Below are positions 20,580 through 31,675 of a DNA stretch of 64,000 bases, in pieces. The notes beneath the pieces were generated by a model. That model was not told where the DNA came from and ran no database searches. It saw nothing but the letters and a program-made list of their open reading frames with translations. The position numbers were made by a program, and so were the translations under genes. The DNA comes from Psococerastis gibbosa. Taxonomy: Eukaryota > Arthropoda > Insecta > Psocodea > Psocidae. Position 1 is the stretch's first letter, and every line of letters begins with the position of its first letter. The DNA lies in assembly GCA_963971405.1 (NCBI GenBank), contig OZ020485.1, positions 13,268,001-13,332,000 of the forward strand, read 5' to 3'.

Positions 20580-23190
20580 GTACGCTTTTTTTTAATCAAT
20601 GATATACAATATAACAGAACAACGTGAGCCTATAGAATTGTCGGAACCTCTTTTAGCAGCATCAAATAGTTACTAGACCGTAATGATTGTGAATCTTTAT
20701 GTATAGGACAGACAGAAAGGAACTTTAAAGATTGAATCACTGATCATGTTTGAGAGGTAATTAATTAAGACTCATCGTTGACTCGCATCGCATATATCAT
20801 TAATTTTGCAAGATGACTGTTGTTCACGTATCACTTGCACACTATGCCTCAGTCAACTTACAGTTATTTTTCTGTGGTGCTATGGCTCCAACTCCGCATA
20901 ATTTACCATTAATGTGTTCGTTTTAGATCAATACATAGGCTACTAATAAATACGGATAACACTAGAAAATAATGATTACTCGCCTTGGTATAAAGATAAT
21001 AATATTCCATTAAATCTTTTTCTAGATATAAATTGTATTCTCATTACAACAACAAAACCCATTCATCGCAGGCAGGATAAATTCCACTTGGTCCAAAATC
21101 TCAAAAAACTCGTCAAAAATCAAGCCCAAAATATTATTTTCGCTCAGCAACAATGGGGTAAAACTCATCAAGGACTGAGCTAAACAATCCTGGGGTAAAT
21201 CCCACTTGAGAGAAGGTTAATCCGTCGGCTCATCTGGGCATCACTGAATCCTTTTTTCCCACGTAGACAATAACTAAGAGCATTAAGTCTGCATTCATAC
21301 GACGAGAGCGAGCTTTCAAATCCCACTATATATCCTGATGAGTGTTTAAGCCTTTTTCCAATTGAATACATGTGTATAAATATATTAATATAAATAAATA
21401 ATATAATATATAAAATAATAATAAATTGAAGTATATAAATATAGGCGTCAAGTTTTAAATTCGGTACCTTTAAGCATTTTCTCTAAGGTCAGCCTCACAG
21501 AAATTTAGAAAAAACTAATAACCTGCAAAGCCGACTCCCCTGCAGATTTGGCGCAAAATTTGTAATACTTCTTTAATTAATTAATGATAGGAAACTGACA
21601 ACGTTTCTTTTGCAATATATGTATTTAATATTTTAACTCCCTCGAATTAACATCCTTAGTGTCCGTTATTATTTACAAATTAAGTTCAATCGGTGTTAGT
21701 GTCGTCATAATTTTTAGAGGAACATTTTTTTTATACTTTATGACATCTCATTTTTGTACCTACCATTGATATTTCCTGTGAAATATAATATAAAGGTACA
21801 GTGTTGACGAAATACGAGGTTGTGGAACAGATTCTACTCGAATGGACTAGGTAGGTGCTATAAAAATTCGCGCAAGGTAACGTGATCCATGGCTAATTTA
21901 TTATGCTACCAATCATAATCTTAGTAATAACAAAAACTACGTAAACAGCTACAAACAAGCAACAAATATACAAAAGCTGTAGTGTTAGAGAACAGATTTC
22001 GAAATATTTTGTGCACAAAATTTTTGTGTTTTTGAAGAAATTAATCAATTTCTTGCTCCACAGCCTCATTGATCGGTATGAATACATTATAAAGATTTTT
22101 CAGAAAACATTTTCCGATTGATCTTATAAGTTCTGAGAAACACGATAAATTGCATTAATCCAATTTTATAGCTTTGAGGTAAATCACTAGTGGAAATACA
22201 TAGACAGTCTTTATACAGAGAAACCTTGCCTTTTTCATCTGACCACTTTAATAGCTTTGCGGATGTGGAACGAGAAATTAATTAATTTTGTAAAAAATAC
22301 AAGACCACTTCTTGTTTTCAAAATATTATGAAATCTCTCCCTTTAAAATTGAAGGGTCAATTATATAATGCATAGTGTGCTACCCTAGTTTTGAAACCGG
22401 ATTAAAAACTCAAGAGCGGACTGAGCGGAGTGTATTGACTTTATAGATCCGTATACCGTACACTAGTGGTGCGTTCGAGGGGAGATTAACAACGGTGTGG
22501 TCCTAAAATTCACCCTCAGACGAACCCTTTTGAGATGGGCAGTCCATTTAAGGACTTTTGTCAAAATATACTCGTATTACGGTCTATTGAAAACCAACAG
22601 TCCAACAGGCCGGGTACTCTAAATATAAAGCCTGACTGGGTACCTAAACTTGGATGCTGCAGCAGTAGTGGCTTTTGAAAGCACCCTCATCAACTCTCTT
22701 TTCCTCTAATTGTTTTATTCAGATCCAATTTTTCTAATTACTTCTCTTTTGTCCTCTCTACTTGAGCTACCCGCAATTAAATTTTCCACCCTATCAAACT
22801 AATTGCTGCCTTTATCCTCAGCTTTTTAGTTTTCCGATACATTCGCCATATATTCAAAGTTAGCCTTGCGAGGTTTCCCCAACTTTCAGCTTGAATAGAT
22901 GGTTAGTTTTTACTCCTTTTTTTATCACCTTCTGTACACAATTCAACACATTTTTTTCAAAATCTATTCATTTCTTAATATTTCGCTCGATTTCTGCACA
23001 TATTTGCAGTCCGCCACGAGAGTTTTCTCACTGCATTTACTTACTGTGATAAGTTCTTTAGAGTTCGTTACACTCCTTCTTCTGTATAGTTATTCAGTTC
23101 TTAATCGTCTTTTCTTCAACCTGTACTTGCCTACCAAAACAAACGCTAACAACGTTTCTTAAGAGGATAAAACAATAATGTCCTGGAGGA

Positions 23191-23475
23191 TGTAACTGCA
23201 TAAGCTTTCACGGCCGGAGTCAAATGAAGAACCAGTAGAATCCGGGCTGATGGGCCGTGGTCGAATTGAAAGTGAACTTCCAAACGTTTCGTCAACATCT
23301 GCGGTCGACACCTTCAGTGGCGCTGCGTAGACTTCGAAGGTTTTACCTCGGTGGCTCCGTCGCTACGCCACCACGCAGCGCCACTGAAGATGTCGACCGC
23401 AGATGTTGACGAAACGTTTGGAAGTTCACTTTCAATTCGACCATAGCCCATCAGCCCGGATTCTACTGGTTCTTC
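23191..23475. mobile_element. inverted-arm retro-insertion with hammerhead-like core
   Basis: The outer bases carry a 14-bp exact target duplication, AATGTCCTGGAGGA, at 23177-23190 and 23476-23489. The two arms are reverse complements over about 130 bases (GAAGAACCAGTAGAATCCGG near the left end against CCGGATTCTACTGGTTCTTC at the right), meeting around 23335. Each arm contains a CTGAAG..GTCGAC..GTTGACGAAAC block. A variable-length duplication and head-to-head arms resemble Penelope-like retroelement insertions, whose terminal repeats are known to hold hammerhead ribozymes. No reverse transcriptase is present, so the class is inferred. Confidence 0.7.
23381..23425 (+). ncRNA. hammerhead-ribozyme-like motif
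   Basis: CTGAAGA (23384-23390) fits the CUGANGA core. After one U, GTCGAC and GTTGAC can pair as stem II around a seven-base loop, followed at once by GAAAC (23411-23415), the GAAA core. ACGT after it is self-complementary, like the minimal stem III of ribozymes that act as dimers. CCA before the core can pair with TGG after it as stem I. The unpaired U before stem II departs from the consensus. The left arm of the same insertion has the motif on the minus strand with one core difference. This is a pattern match only; activity is not shown. Confidence 0.4.
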
Positions 23476-23852
23476 AATGTCCTGGAGGACTTTTTATGAA
23501 CCTAGGCGTACTGATATTGTCCCATTGTTCCCTTGTCCAAAGCCATGGATCCCATGGATTTCGGAAATAACTTACATTGTTTCCGTATGAAGTTTTGGCA
23601 AACTGCTCCTCGATGACAACCTACACCGGCTACAAGCGATCTTGGAAAAGCTGAATCAAGCTTACCATTGACACAATGTACCAGCCGGCCTACTATGGCG
23701 ATTGTTTTTAATCTTGACCTGATGAGAATGCAAAAAATATGTAAACAAGAATATTATAATGTGCTGTTATATCTATATATATTATATTATCATCGTATCA
23801 TAACAATTGTTTGAATCAATTTCCTCGACTAACATGGTGATATTTTTTCCAG

Positions 23853-24459
23853 ACGCGCCATTCTCAACAATCAAGACATCCTACCAACCTCACCACTCTC
23901 CGGACTCTGGCAGAACGACTTCTGGGGCACACCTCTCAGCAACAGCGGCTCCCACGGCTCTTACCGCCCCCTCTGCACACTCACCTTCCGCCTCAACTAC
24001 GCTCTCGCCGGCGGTTTCCGCCCCTTTGGCTTCCACCTCGTCAACGTCCTTCTCCATAGCTTATGCACGTACCTGGTCGTCAAAGTCGCTCGAGTACTTC
24101 TTCGAGAGACTTTCCCTGTCATCCTCTGTGGAGCCCTGTTCTCTGCGCATCCTATCCACACGGAAGCAGTTGCTGGGATCGTGGGGCGTGCTGATATGAT
24201 AGCATCAGCGTTTTATCTGGTGTCTTTTTTGAGTTATGTCAAGCATGTGCGCTGTCGTGTGCGGCTTTGTGCGGGCAAGGTACCGGAAGGGGCGTCTGGG
24301 GTGTCACTCTGGCTGCAGTGTTTGGGTTATCTGATGCTGTGTTTGCTCTGTTGTGCTGCTGCTATGCTGAGCAAAGAAACTGGTCTGACGGTGTTACTTA
24401 TCTGTGCTGTTTACGACATCGTGCAACATTGCAGGTCAATTACGGATCTGTTTACCAAG
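23853..24459 (+). CDS. TMTC family gene, exon 2
   Basis: A TTTTTTCCAG acceptor precedes it and an AAG|GTATGT donor follows; the phase joins exon 1 exactly (AG + A gives Arg29). It encodes residues 29-231. Recognisable family landmarks are RRAILNNQDILP (29-40), NDFWGTPL (50-57), SHGSYRPLCTLTFRLN (62-77), HLVNVLLH (90-97), a membrane segment, then HPIHTEAVAGIVGRAD (128-143), the most conserved TMTC block, and AAMLSKETGLTVL near 200-212. The exon is plainly GC-richer than its flanks. The TPR repeats, which form the C-terminal half of the ~780-880 residue family, are not in the window as far as I can see. The identity as TMTC is firm; TMTC1 versus TMTC2 is not settled. Confidence 0.92.
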
Positions 24460-24659
24460 GTATGTTTGATTATTTTTATACCTACGTAGATTGTTTGCCT
24501 GGTATTAATCCGTACTATTAATATAGCTAGTTATTGGGATACAACCAAGAGTTAGAGAGGATGGTTTATTGCTGCAGTTGTCCGCTATGTGTTTAGCTTG
24601 CCTTCGGGTAGCCTTCTGCATCCTTATGCCGTTGACTCTTCATTGATGTTCTCCGCCTT

Positions 24660-24890
24660 CGGTGCCAAACCCCTGGACAAATGAGTGCTTATTAAGTGGC
24701 GGCAACTATTCGCCCCGTCCCATGGTTATCCTCGAGCTACTGTGACTTTTTCTAGACAAGCCTGCTCCGCCAAACGGCATGGCAACACAGCCTCCAATTT
24801 TCCCGCTGCTTGGTCGGGGACTGCTTATTCGCTATCCTCCACTGCGAGACCACTAGTAGCCTGGAGCACAGCCCTAGGCAATATATACAC
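24660..24890. repeat. dispersed repeat R3, copy 2
   Basis: Partner of 5405-5640; here GGACAAATGAGTGC runs directly into GTGGCGGCAACTATTCG. It lies 200 bases into intron 2. The frames at 24685 and 24810 are inside this repeat and are not exons. Confidence 0.5.
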
Positions 24891-26155
24891 ATCGTACGGC
24901 ACAGGCTTGTGGCTGAGGGACTGCTTATAATTTTTGTATTAGGAAAGGGCTGCGGTGTATGTCCAAAGAGCCAACAAACAAAGCCCTCATAAATATTTCA
25001 AGTACCCCAACCTTCCCTTTTTGTTTCGTTCCACTGAAGACCAACACACACTATCTTCATAAAGAATTCCCTTAGCTTAAGAGCTACTTGTACAGTAGGC
25101 CTACATACAATAGTTCCTGACTGTGTTGAATTTTAAATAAGTTATTATTATATAAATTATTAGTTGAAATTCACATACATACGCACATCCAGTATGCAGT
25201 GTGAGGTTACCCAAATTTACTTGTACGAAATAGCTAGTTTCGGTGAAACCTTACTTAAAGCTCTTTGTGTCCCATACACTATATAAAAGTTTTTGTGTGT
25301 ACCTAAGTAAGCTAACATGTTTACTTATGAGACGAACAACCTGATAGGAGGGAAATATTTACACAGTCTTCTTCTGGGGTCACGATCTCAACGATTGGTT
25401 GGTAGTAACTCCCTGCATATCATCCTCCAGGTGTCTGGGTCCTGCTTCTTCCATTCAGCTCTTGGTACGTTCGAGCTCTTGAACATTATACAAACCAAAG
25501 TTGACATGAAATATTGATCGTAGAGTTTTCATTGAGCGCTTAGTTGCCTACATTGAAAAAAAATTTCATCTTCATTCTTTTGATATATAGCATACATTAT
25601 GTAGGTAGTCAGTCAGCAATAAAACCGATTAGTTCTAGTTAAGGAATTTGATTTATAACTATAAATCAGTGTTGTATTTTCCGGTGAGTGCGAGGGGGGG
25701 GGGGGGTCTGTCCGGCGGTCACGTGAAAATTGATGTCAATAATATTTTTCATCTTTTTCACTCTCCCATTGTAATACTTCGTCATATTAAATTAAAGAAA
25801 ACACATAACTTTGTCAAGTATTGCCAAAACAATTTAATTAATAAAAAACAAATTATTATAAGCCACCGGGTTCAGCCCTACTGGCTCAGGTGACAGAAAC
25901 ACGGTGTACCTTAATTATTGTAGTGTTTTATTTATTTATTTATTTATTGTAGTGTTTTATTTATTTATTTATTGTAGTGTTATTTGTATTTCTTTAGCCG
26001 GACGATGGTCTAATACCGAAACCAGGGAAGCCATTTGGAGCTTAGGTGGTCAATTGCCGGATTTTCCCCCCAACAAAGAAATATTAAAATGACGCCCCTG
26101 GCCATAACCGGTCGCATAAATATACTACCAATAATACTTTTTTAATACTAGACAT
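24891..26155. other. unassigned stretch
   Basis: Holds a 13-G run near 25695 and a minisatellite of TTATTGTAGTGTTTTATTTA units at 25915-25990. No gene or element ends were recognised. Confidence 0.4.
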
Positions 26156-26830
26156 TTTTTTTTTTTTTTTTTTATAAATTGGGGTACAGGTGTTACCTGT
26201 GTGCACTTAAGCCTATTGGCTATTGTGCCCCCTACAACAAAGTATCTACATCACTTCTACATCACTTTCTCGAGGCCTATCTCCCTCTCGAGAGCCAGGA
26301 TCTTGAGGGGATTCAGAAGTGGTAGGTCTTTTACATGTAACTGCAAGCTTTCCGAGCATGCTGCTCTTCTTCGTGCGATTGCACCGCATCGCATCGCAGG
26401 TCCTCCGCACCTTCATTGCAGAATCTGCAAGACTATAGTTGTCTCCCTAAGAGACTCCAGATATTTAACCCCTGGACCAAAGACGCCAAGGCCTGTTCTT
26501 GGTTTGGTACTTCCTAGCCTAGAGCCATCAGTAAACCACTTGATTGTGTGACTATTGAGAATTCCTGCTGATTCGCAGCATTCTTTCATTGTCCCTAATA
26601 TAGTTTCGAATTCCTTCCTAAAACAGTATTTTGGATGGATTCTATCGCTTGGCATATCCAGGCAGTGGTCAGACGTAGTCAGAGAGGCTGAGTCTCTCTT
26701 AATTGCCCTTCCACTCCTAGTAATGCCATTTCTACTGAAGTTTCCACTGCAACATGGAGAGGTGGGAAGTCCAGTACTATCTCCATTGCTGCAGTGGGAC
26801 AGGATTACATAGCCCCTGTAAAGCATCATA
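26156..26830 (-). mobile_element. 5'-truncated LINE with RNase H domain
   Basis: On the minus strand, the frame from 26829 contains KWFTDGSRLGSTKPRTGLG followed by VFGPG, the first catalytic Asp block of a LINE RNase H domain. Further on, in another frame, comes CRFCNEGAED, the Cys pair of the C-terminal zinc knuckle. The minus strand ends in a poly-A tail (T-run at 26156-26174 on the plus strand). RNase H plus a C-terminal knuckle is found in I, Loa and related clades. The piece is about 675 bases, cut within the reverse transcriptase, with at least one frameshift. Confidence 0.75.
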
Positions 26831-27356
26831 TTAGAGAATACGGGCTTCTGAATGTAGCCATAATTTGGATTATTCAGAGAAAAATTCTCATGTGATTTGA
26901 TTTTGCCATGTCCATGAAGCCATGACCAATGGTATGGTTACAGCAGAAAAAGACAGGCAGAATATTAGACATAGCTGGGTGTTTGGTTTAATTTACTCCT
27001 GTGAAATGGATTTTGTACAAGATCTTACGATAAATAGTTGAAAATACCATGAGCAAATTCCTTGTTAAAAACTCCTAAGCCCAGTATTAAACATCTCAAA
27101 GAGAATTCCTTCAGAATACTGATTCTTTGTACCCAATATTGAATTTTAAATGGCAGAGAAATAAATTAGTGGTTTAAATTCGCGTAAGCACGCATATGCA
27201 ATAGCCGAGTTTCGAGAGCGCGGCTGGCGATGATAAGCAGTTTCGAGACTCGATTGCGACGCGGGAGTTACGCTCCGTAACTTAAACTGCCTAATTTGTA
27301 TAATTTACGCGTCTACCCGTTCACGATATTCCCCCCTATTCCAGTTTAATCAAGCT
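26831..27356. other. unassigned stretch
   Basis: No feature was recognised. A GC-rich island with several CG dinucleotides lies at 27190-27300. Confidence 0.35.
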
Positions 27357-27880
27357 TCGTCCTTTATAAACGTGTAACTACTTAGCGTTACACTTTGAGC
27401 TCTAGCGTTACGTTATTTGGTGGGATTTGAATGCTCATAAACGGGGATTTCCCGGAGGAAAATATTTCTGAATATTTTGTAACTTTGTTAGCAAATTATT
27501 TTTTTTCTATGTCAAAACTGGTTGGCTTTTTGTCTTTCAGTCAGTCCTTACTGGAGCTTTTGGCTTACTTTAACCCGGTTCAACTCCTTTTTGAAACTTG
27601 AGGCTCCACATTGTGTCATTGTGTCCCTCTGGCCACTGGTCTAGTTTCCATGTTTCCATAGCTAAGATAACTTTGTCACCCCTGGATTTTCTCACCGCAT
27701 AGTCTGGGTATCATTTGTCCCTTCTTTTCTCCGTCATCAACTCATTCGTCCTATATAAACGTGTAATTACTTACAGAGTTACACATTGAGCTCCAGCTTT
27801 ACGTTATTTGGAGGGATTTAAATGCTCATAAACAGCGATTTCCCGAAGGAATATATTCTTGACTATTTTGTAACTTTATT
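27357..27880 (+). repeat. pair of ~150-bp direct repeats
   Basis: 27357-27520 and 27747-27880 share, in order, CGTCCTTTATAAACGTGTAA, GTTACAC, TTGAGCTC, TTACGTTATTTGG, GGGATTT, ATGCTCATAAAC, GATTTCCCG and TATTTTGTAACTTT. The spacing is 390 bases. Each copy is followed by sequence related to the decayed array at 28175-28580. Confidence 0.6.
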
Positions 27881-27959
27881 GGTTTATTAGTCATATAATA
27901 TCTAGGTCGAAACCGGTCATATTTGCTAGCCCTTGTTGCAGCCTTTTTCGTATTGTAAG

Positions 27960-28022
27960 ACAATTATATTATATAATATAATAATATAATATATAATAAT
28001 ATAATATAATAATAATAATATA

Positions 28023-28063
<41 letters not shown>
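27960..28063. repeat. (ATA)n/(TAA)n microsatellite
   Basis: Uninterrupted to lightly interrupted AT-only trinucleotide and TATAA units. Confidence 0.9.
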
Positions 28064-28065
<2 letters not shown>

Positions 28066-28174
28066 TCAATACAATAATGCCATGTAAAAGCGTTTTCTTA
28101 AGTCCATATCGCATGGCAAGGGCCCGTGTGCGACTTATACTATCTGGCTATGGAGGAGGGGGGGGGGGTGGAGT

Positions 28175-28580
28175 GTTTAGCCTCCTTTTTGTAACCAGAT
28201 GTTTCACATTGTGCCCCTCCGGTTACACCTTTCTTTAGCTGAGGTAGCTGTGTCCGCCGTTCCACTAATTCCTGTTTTTGGTTCGCTTTTTTTATTCTGT
28301 GGTTTCATATTGTGTTTCTCCGGTTACACCTTTCTTTCGCTCTTGGAGCTGTATCTGCCCCTCGACTAAGTTCTGCTTTGTTTCGCTTTTTGTAGCCTGA
28401 AGTTTCACATTATGTCTTTGGAGTTTTGTTAGGTCTTTGGTTACACATTCCTTAACTAAGGTAGCTGTGTCCGCCCCTCGGCTAAGTCCTGTTTCTGCTT
28501 CGCTTGTTGTATCTTGAGGATCCACATCGTGTTCCTCTGGTTACACTTTTCTTAGATCGATTAGCTGTGTCCGGAAACAT
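28175..28580 (+). repeat. decayed ~100-bp minisatellite array
   Basis: Four recognisable units share the order: GTTTCACATTGTG or similar, CTCTGGTTACAC, CTTTCTT, AGCTGTGTCCGCC, and TTTCGCTTTTTG. The anchors fall near 28206, 28305, 28402 and 28520, giving periods of about 98-120. A degenerate relative lies near 27600. The minus-strand frames at 28292 and 28482 are generated by this array and are not genes. Confidence 0.65.
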
Positions 28581-28746
28581 GGCAGCTGGAGAGCAGAGCC
28601 GTCTTTGAAGGTGGCAGTGGAAGTTGGTCCTGTTTTTAACATCGTACAAATCGTATAAAGCTGCCAGGAATACAATATAATACAATTTTTATTTATACCA
28701 ACAATACAAACAATTCAAGTAATTAATCAATGAATATAGCCGCTTA

Positions 28747-29204
28747 TTCCACCAACGTCAATAGTGATAGTAAATGTAGTATTGACAGAAATTTGCATTT
28801 ATCATTGATACACGCCTTTCCATGGGTTTTTTCAACTATTGATCACCTTTCTTCTAATGACAGGTATGCGCCAAATTTCTAAAATTTGTTTGCATTTCTT
28901 TTTTGACATTTTGTTTGTATTTGTTTTCTTCGTACACTTATTATTTTTAATAAAACCTAATAATATTAGGAGATCTGAAGTAAGATCGACCTTCACCGAT
29001 CTGTTTAATGGATGGAAATTGTTTTATAAACAATAAAATATAAAATGTTTATACTTAACATATCCCATGACGCCATTTTAGTTTGTTATTGTTTGCAACG
29101 CGTGATTTTACTCTATGATCATTGATCAATTTTAACTATGGCATAGAGTAAAATTCAAATTTCCGTCAATACTACATTTACTATCATTATTGACGTTGGT
29201 GGAA
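28747..29204. mobile_element. TA-flanked MITE with ~50-bp inverted repeats
   Basis: Starts TTCCACCAACGTCAATAGTG and ends CATTATTGACGTTGGTGGAA; inverted identity continues for about 50 bases (GTAAATGTAGTATTGACAG against CGTCAATACTACATTTAC). TA lies on both sides (28745-28746, 29205-29206). No transposase remains. Confidence 0.85.
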
Positions 29205-29284
29205 TAATCGTCATACCGCAAGGCACTTAGTTGCATAGGCACTTCATAAAGCTGCGGCTTTTGTTTCAGGGACACTTTCCACAA

Positions 29285-29425
29285 GCATAATTAGGGCTAT
29301 TACGCTCAACCGCCTGCTTTACAATCCCTCTCATTAACAAGCATGAATTGAAAATGTATAGTAAGAGTGGGATTCGAACCAACAACCATCTGAATGAAAG
29401 TCAGATTCCCTTTCACAACGTTATA
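29285..29425 (-). repeat. SINE family A, diverged copy
   Basis: ACCGCCTGCTTTACAATCCC, GTGGGATTCGAACCAACAAC and GAATGAAAGTCAGATTCC match the head and centre of SINE family A. The B box on the minus strand (GGTTCGAATCCCAC) is intact. Confidence 0.6.
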
Positions 29426-29751
29426 CGTTTGCTGGCATTCAAACAGCTGTCGGGTCCGTACCCCTATAATCCCTCTGAAATAACACCACAGGAAAAAAAC
29501 CGCAGAATCATTTCCTTAGATGAAAAGGGGAAATATTTTGAGTGGAATAATATCTGAAATATACGATATATATTGGGGTGGTTGGTGTAGAGAGGGTTCG
29601 GAAAAGGCATCACGCAATAGATTTCACGGTCCGCGTAGCAGCCCCTTAGGAGGCCATATGGTTACTGATTAACCCCAGTTGACGGTAGTTTTAAGAGGGC
29701 GGCGTTGTATTTCAGCTGGTCTTGAGCAAATGTAGTGTGATGTTTATAAAG

Positions 29752-29830
29752 CCTTCGTTGGTGTAATTGGTAGTGGGCTCGTATTCGTGCGAGTCTCTAC
29801 ACGCCATGCGATCGGAGACCTGTCGTAACA
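29752..29830 (+). repeat. tRNA-derived SINE, family B, copy 2
   Basis: Partner of 245-330: TTGGTGTAATTGGTAGTGGG as A-box region, then GTGCGAGTCTCTACACGCCA and CCTGTCGTAACATT. Confidence 0.5.
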
Positions 29831-29836
29831 TTACAC

Positions 29837-30690
29837 AAGAACCGGTCCGAGTTTACTCGAACATGCTTTCCAATTTATCAATTAGTAGGGAGAGAAAATG
29901 AATAATTTCTTGGTAAATAATTTTCCTACGGTTAAATTTCGGATATCTCGGGGGGGGGGGGGGGGTGTCCACCTGACGTCACTGGAGGTGAGGTAACCTC
30001 AATATATTTAAAACACATTACAACACAGTAATAATGGCAGGGCAGGCAATGCATTTCAGCGTGAAGTTTCTATCATTTTAAAAAAAAAAAAAAATTTGCG
30101 CAAGAGCAAATAGGTTTTTGGGAAAGCCAACTGTCCGGTTTCGTTACTCAATTTAACACCTAAAACATGCCTGAAGGTAGAAATCATCGATAGAAAAGTT
30201 TCGCAGAAATATTATTTTTTTAGTCATTTTTCATTAAAATTAAGTTATTTTTATTTTTTTACCCCCAGAAGCAAACTATCAAGGGGTAAGCGACCCCCCG
30301 CATTTTACCAACATTAAGAACGACTAGAATATATGTGAATTGAAAAGAAATCGTTGGAGCCGTTTTTGAGAAATAATTTTTTTTGACGTTTTTTTAGAGT
30401 TTTTTGAGAATGAAACCCCCCCAAATTGAGTTAGCCCCAAATAAAAAAATCGCCTCGAGGTATGATTTTTGTGAACCTACATGCCGAATTCATCAAAATC
30501 GACCGAGTAGTTTTCCCGGAAATCGATGCACAGACAGACAGGCAGACAGACAGACATTTCGTAAAAACCACTTATTTGGGTTCCTGGGACCTGAAAACGT
30601 GTAAATCCGTTGAAATCTCGGAATGGAAAATTTCGACCATCACAAAGCTTTCCTTATACGAGTACTACGTATAAATTGGAGAGCAAAAAC
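29837..30690 (+). repeat. CAGA-tract repeat R5, copy 1
   Basis: About 850 bases, starting AAGAACCGGTCCGAGTTTAC, with a G-run of about 17 near 29950 and GTCCACCTGACGTCACTGG. An A-run, CCCCCAGAAGCAAACTATCA, a six-unit CAGA tract at 30530-30556, and the end ACTACGTATAAATTGG follow. The same order is found at 50428-51298 and 52969-54375. There are no inverted repeats at the ends and no clear target duplication. Class unknown. Confidence 0.85.
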
Positions 30691-30781
30691 ACAACATAAC
30701 AGTTATTGCCTACAGGGTCGACTGAAGAAGTTAATCGGATGCATTAATTAAATTACTTGTATGCAACTCTTCCTACTAATA

Positions 30782-30968
30782 CAAATAAATACATATAGTT
30801 TTTTTGTTCTATTACTAAGCCAATCTAGTGGAGTTAGGGCTATTAAGCTCACTCTTTCGCTTTCTATGCCCTCCGAAGCATGGCCGGAAAATGTAGCATG
30901 TGTGAGACTTGAACCAAAAACCTTTCGGGTGAAAGTTGGAGTCTGTACCACTACTCTACATGTCCTGA
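30782..30968 (-). repeat. tRNA-derived SINE, family A, copy 2
   Basis: Tail (AATACAAATAAATA) at the plus-strand left, body GGAGTTAGGGCTATTAAGC, and tRNA-like head reading TAGAGTAGTGGTACAGAC on the minus strand. It directly abuts the LINE fragment at 30969. Confidence 0.75.
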
Positions 30969-31230
30969 CTATCTAGCGAAAATATTTGAACCTTGGAAAC
31001 TTCTGCTCTGAAAAGGGACGTCGTGTTCTTATTCATCCTTTGCCGCAGCTTTTTCAGCCAGGATGTTCTTCTTCTGGCGGGAATCCTTAGTCTTTCTATC
31101 TTCCCTTGGGTTATAACATGTAGAAGGCAATAATTTTCGTTCCTCATCACATGGCTGAAGTTAGTTTCGGTTTCTACGCAACTCGGCCTCTGTATTCATC
31201 TTAGAACCTCGGCGTTAGGGACAGGATCTC
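30969..31230 (-). mobile_element. RTE-like LINE C-terminal fragment
   Basis: The minus-strand frame contains HVMRNENYCLLHVITQGKI, ARRRTSWLKKLRQ and TTSLFRAEVSKVQI. This is the C-terminal signature of the LINE also seen at 54785 and 57700 (GHVMRNEKYxLLQLIIQGKI...RRRTSWLKNLRQW...LFRAAVSKVQIAMMIANLR). Upstream PNAEVL is recognisable at about 31225. A stop falls inside the family sequence, so it is dead. Confidence 0.75.
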
Positions 31231-31444
31231 CCTAAGATATGTGTAGCATTCGTCTGTATGTACAATAATCTTTATTTAAAAAAAACGTTTTTTTAAATCA
31301 TTATGAAGATCGATCTGGTGTGCATAGAAGCTACGATGGATGTGTCATGTGTACTGCTACCGGGAGCCTTTGAGGACATGCTAAAACAGTATGACGTGTT
31401 GCTTATATTGAAATGGTTTTTTTCATGGGGGGGGGGGATCTCGG

Positions 31445-31675
31445 TGTAAGAGTATTATTATTTTGTTTTCTGAACGTGCACACCAAATTTCACTGAAATC
31501 TCTTTAGCAGTTCTACCACAAATTGACAAACAGACAGACAGACAGACATTTCGTAAAAAAAAAAAAAAAAAAAAAAAAACACTTCTTTGTGTTCCTGGGA
31601 CTTCAAAACGTTGAAATCTCAAAATCGATCATTTCGACCATCACAAAGCTTTTCTTATACTAACGTATAAACAGG
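31445..31675 (+). repeat. CAGA-tract repeat R5, 3' fragment
   Basis: CACCAAATTTCACTGAAATC, a four-unit CAGA tract, a run of about 25 A, TTCCTGGGACTTCAAAACG and CGACCATCACAAAGCTTTTC match the last third of family R5. Confidence 0.75.

Larger units (their letters stand above)
20580..23852 (+). other. TMTC intron 1
   Basis: Bounded by GTACGC and TTTTTTCCAG, with phase 2. It is 3273 bases long and AT-rich. It contains the inverted-arm insertion at 23191-23475, a scrap of the RTE-like LINE upstream region around 23490-23560 (compare 57640-57700) and otherwise nothing I recognise. Confidence 0.75.

Noticed and set aside
23807-24199. 130-codon Ser/Thr/Pro-rich frame
   Set aside because: It is another frame of TMTC exon 2; the correct frame is fixed by the splice junctions and conserved TMTC residues.
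27960-28063. Origin or matrix-attachment site
   Set aside because: It is only a trinucleotide microsatellite; AT richness alone is no evidence.
28292-28685. Pair of minus-strand frames as a repeat protein
   Set aside because: They are translations of the decayed minisatellite array.
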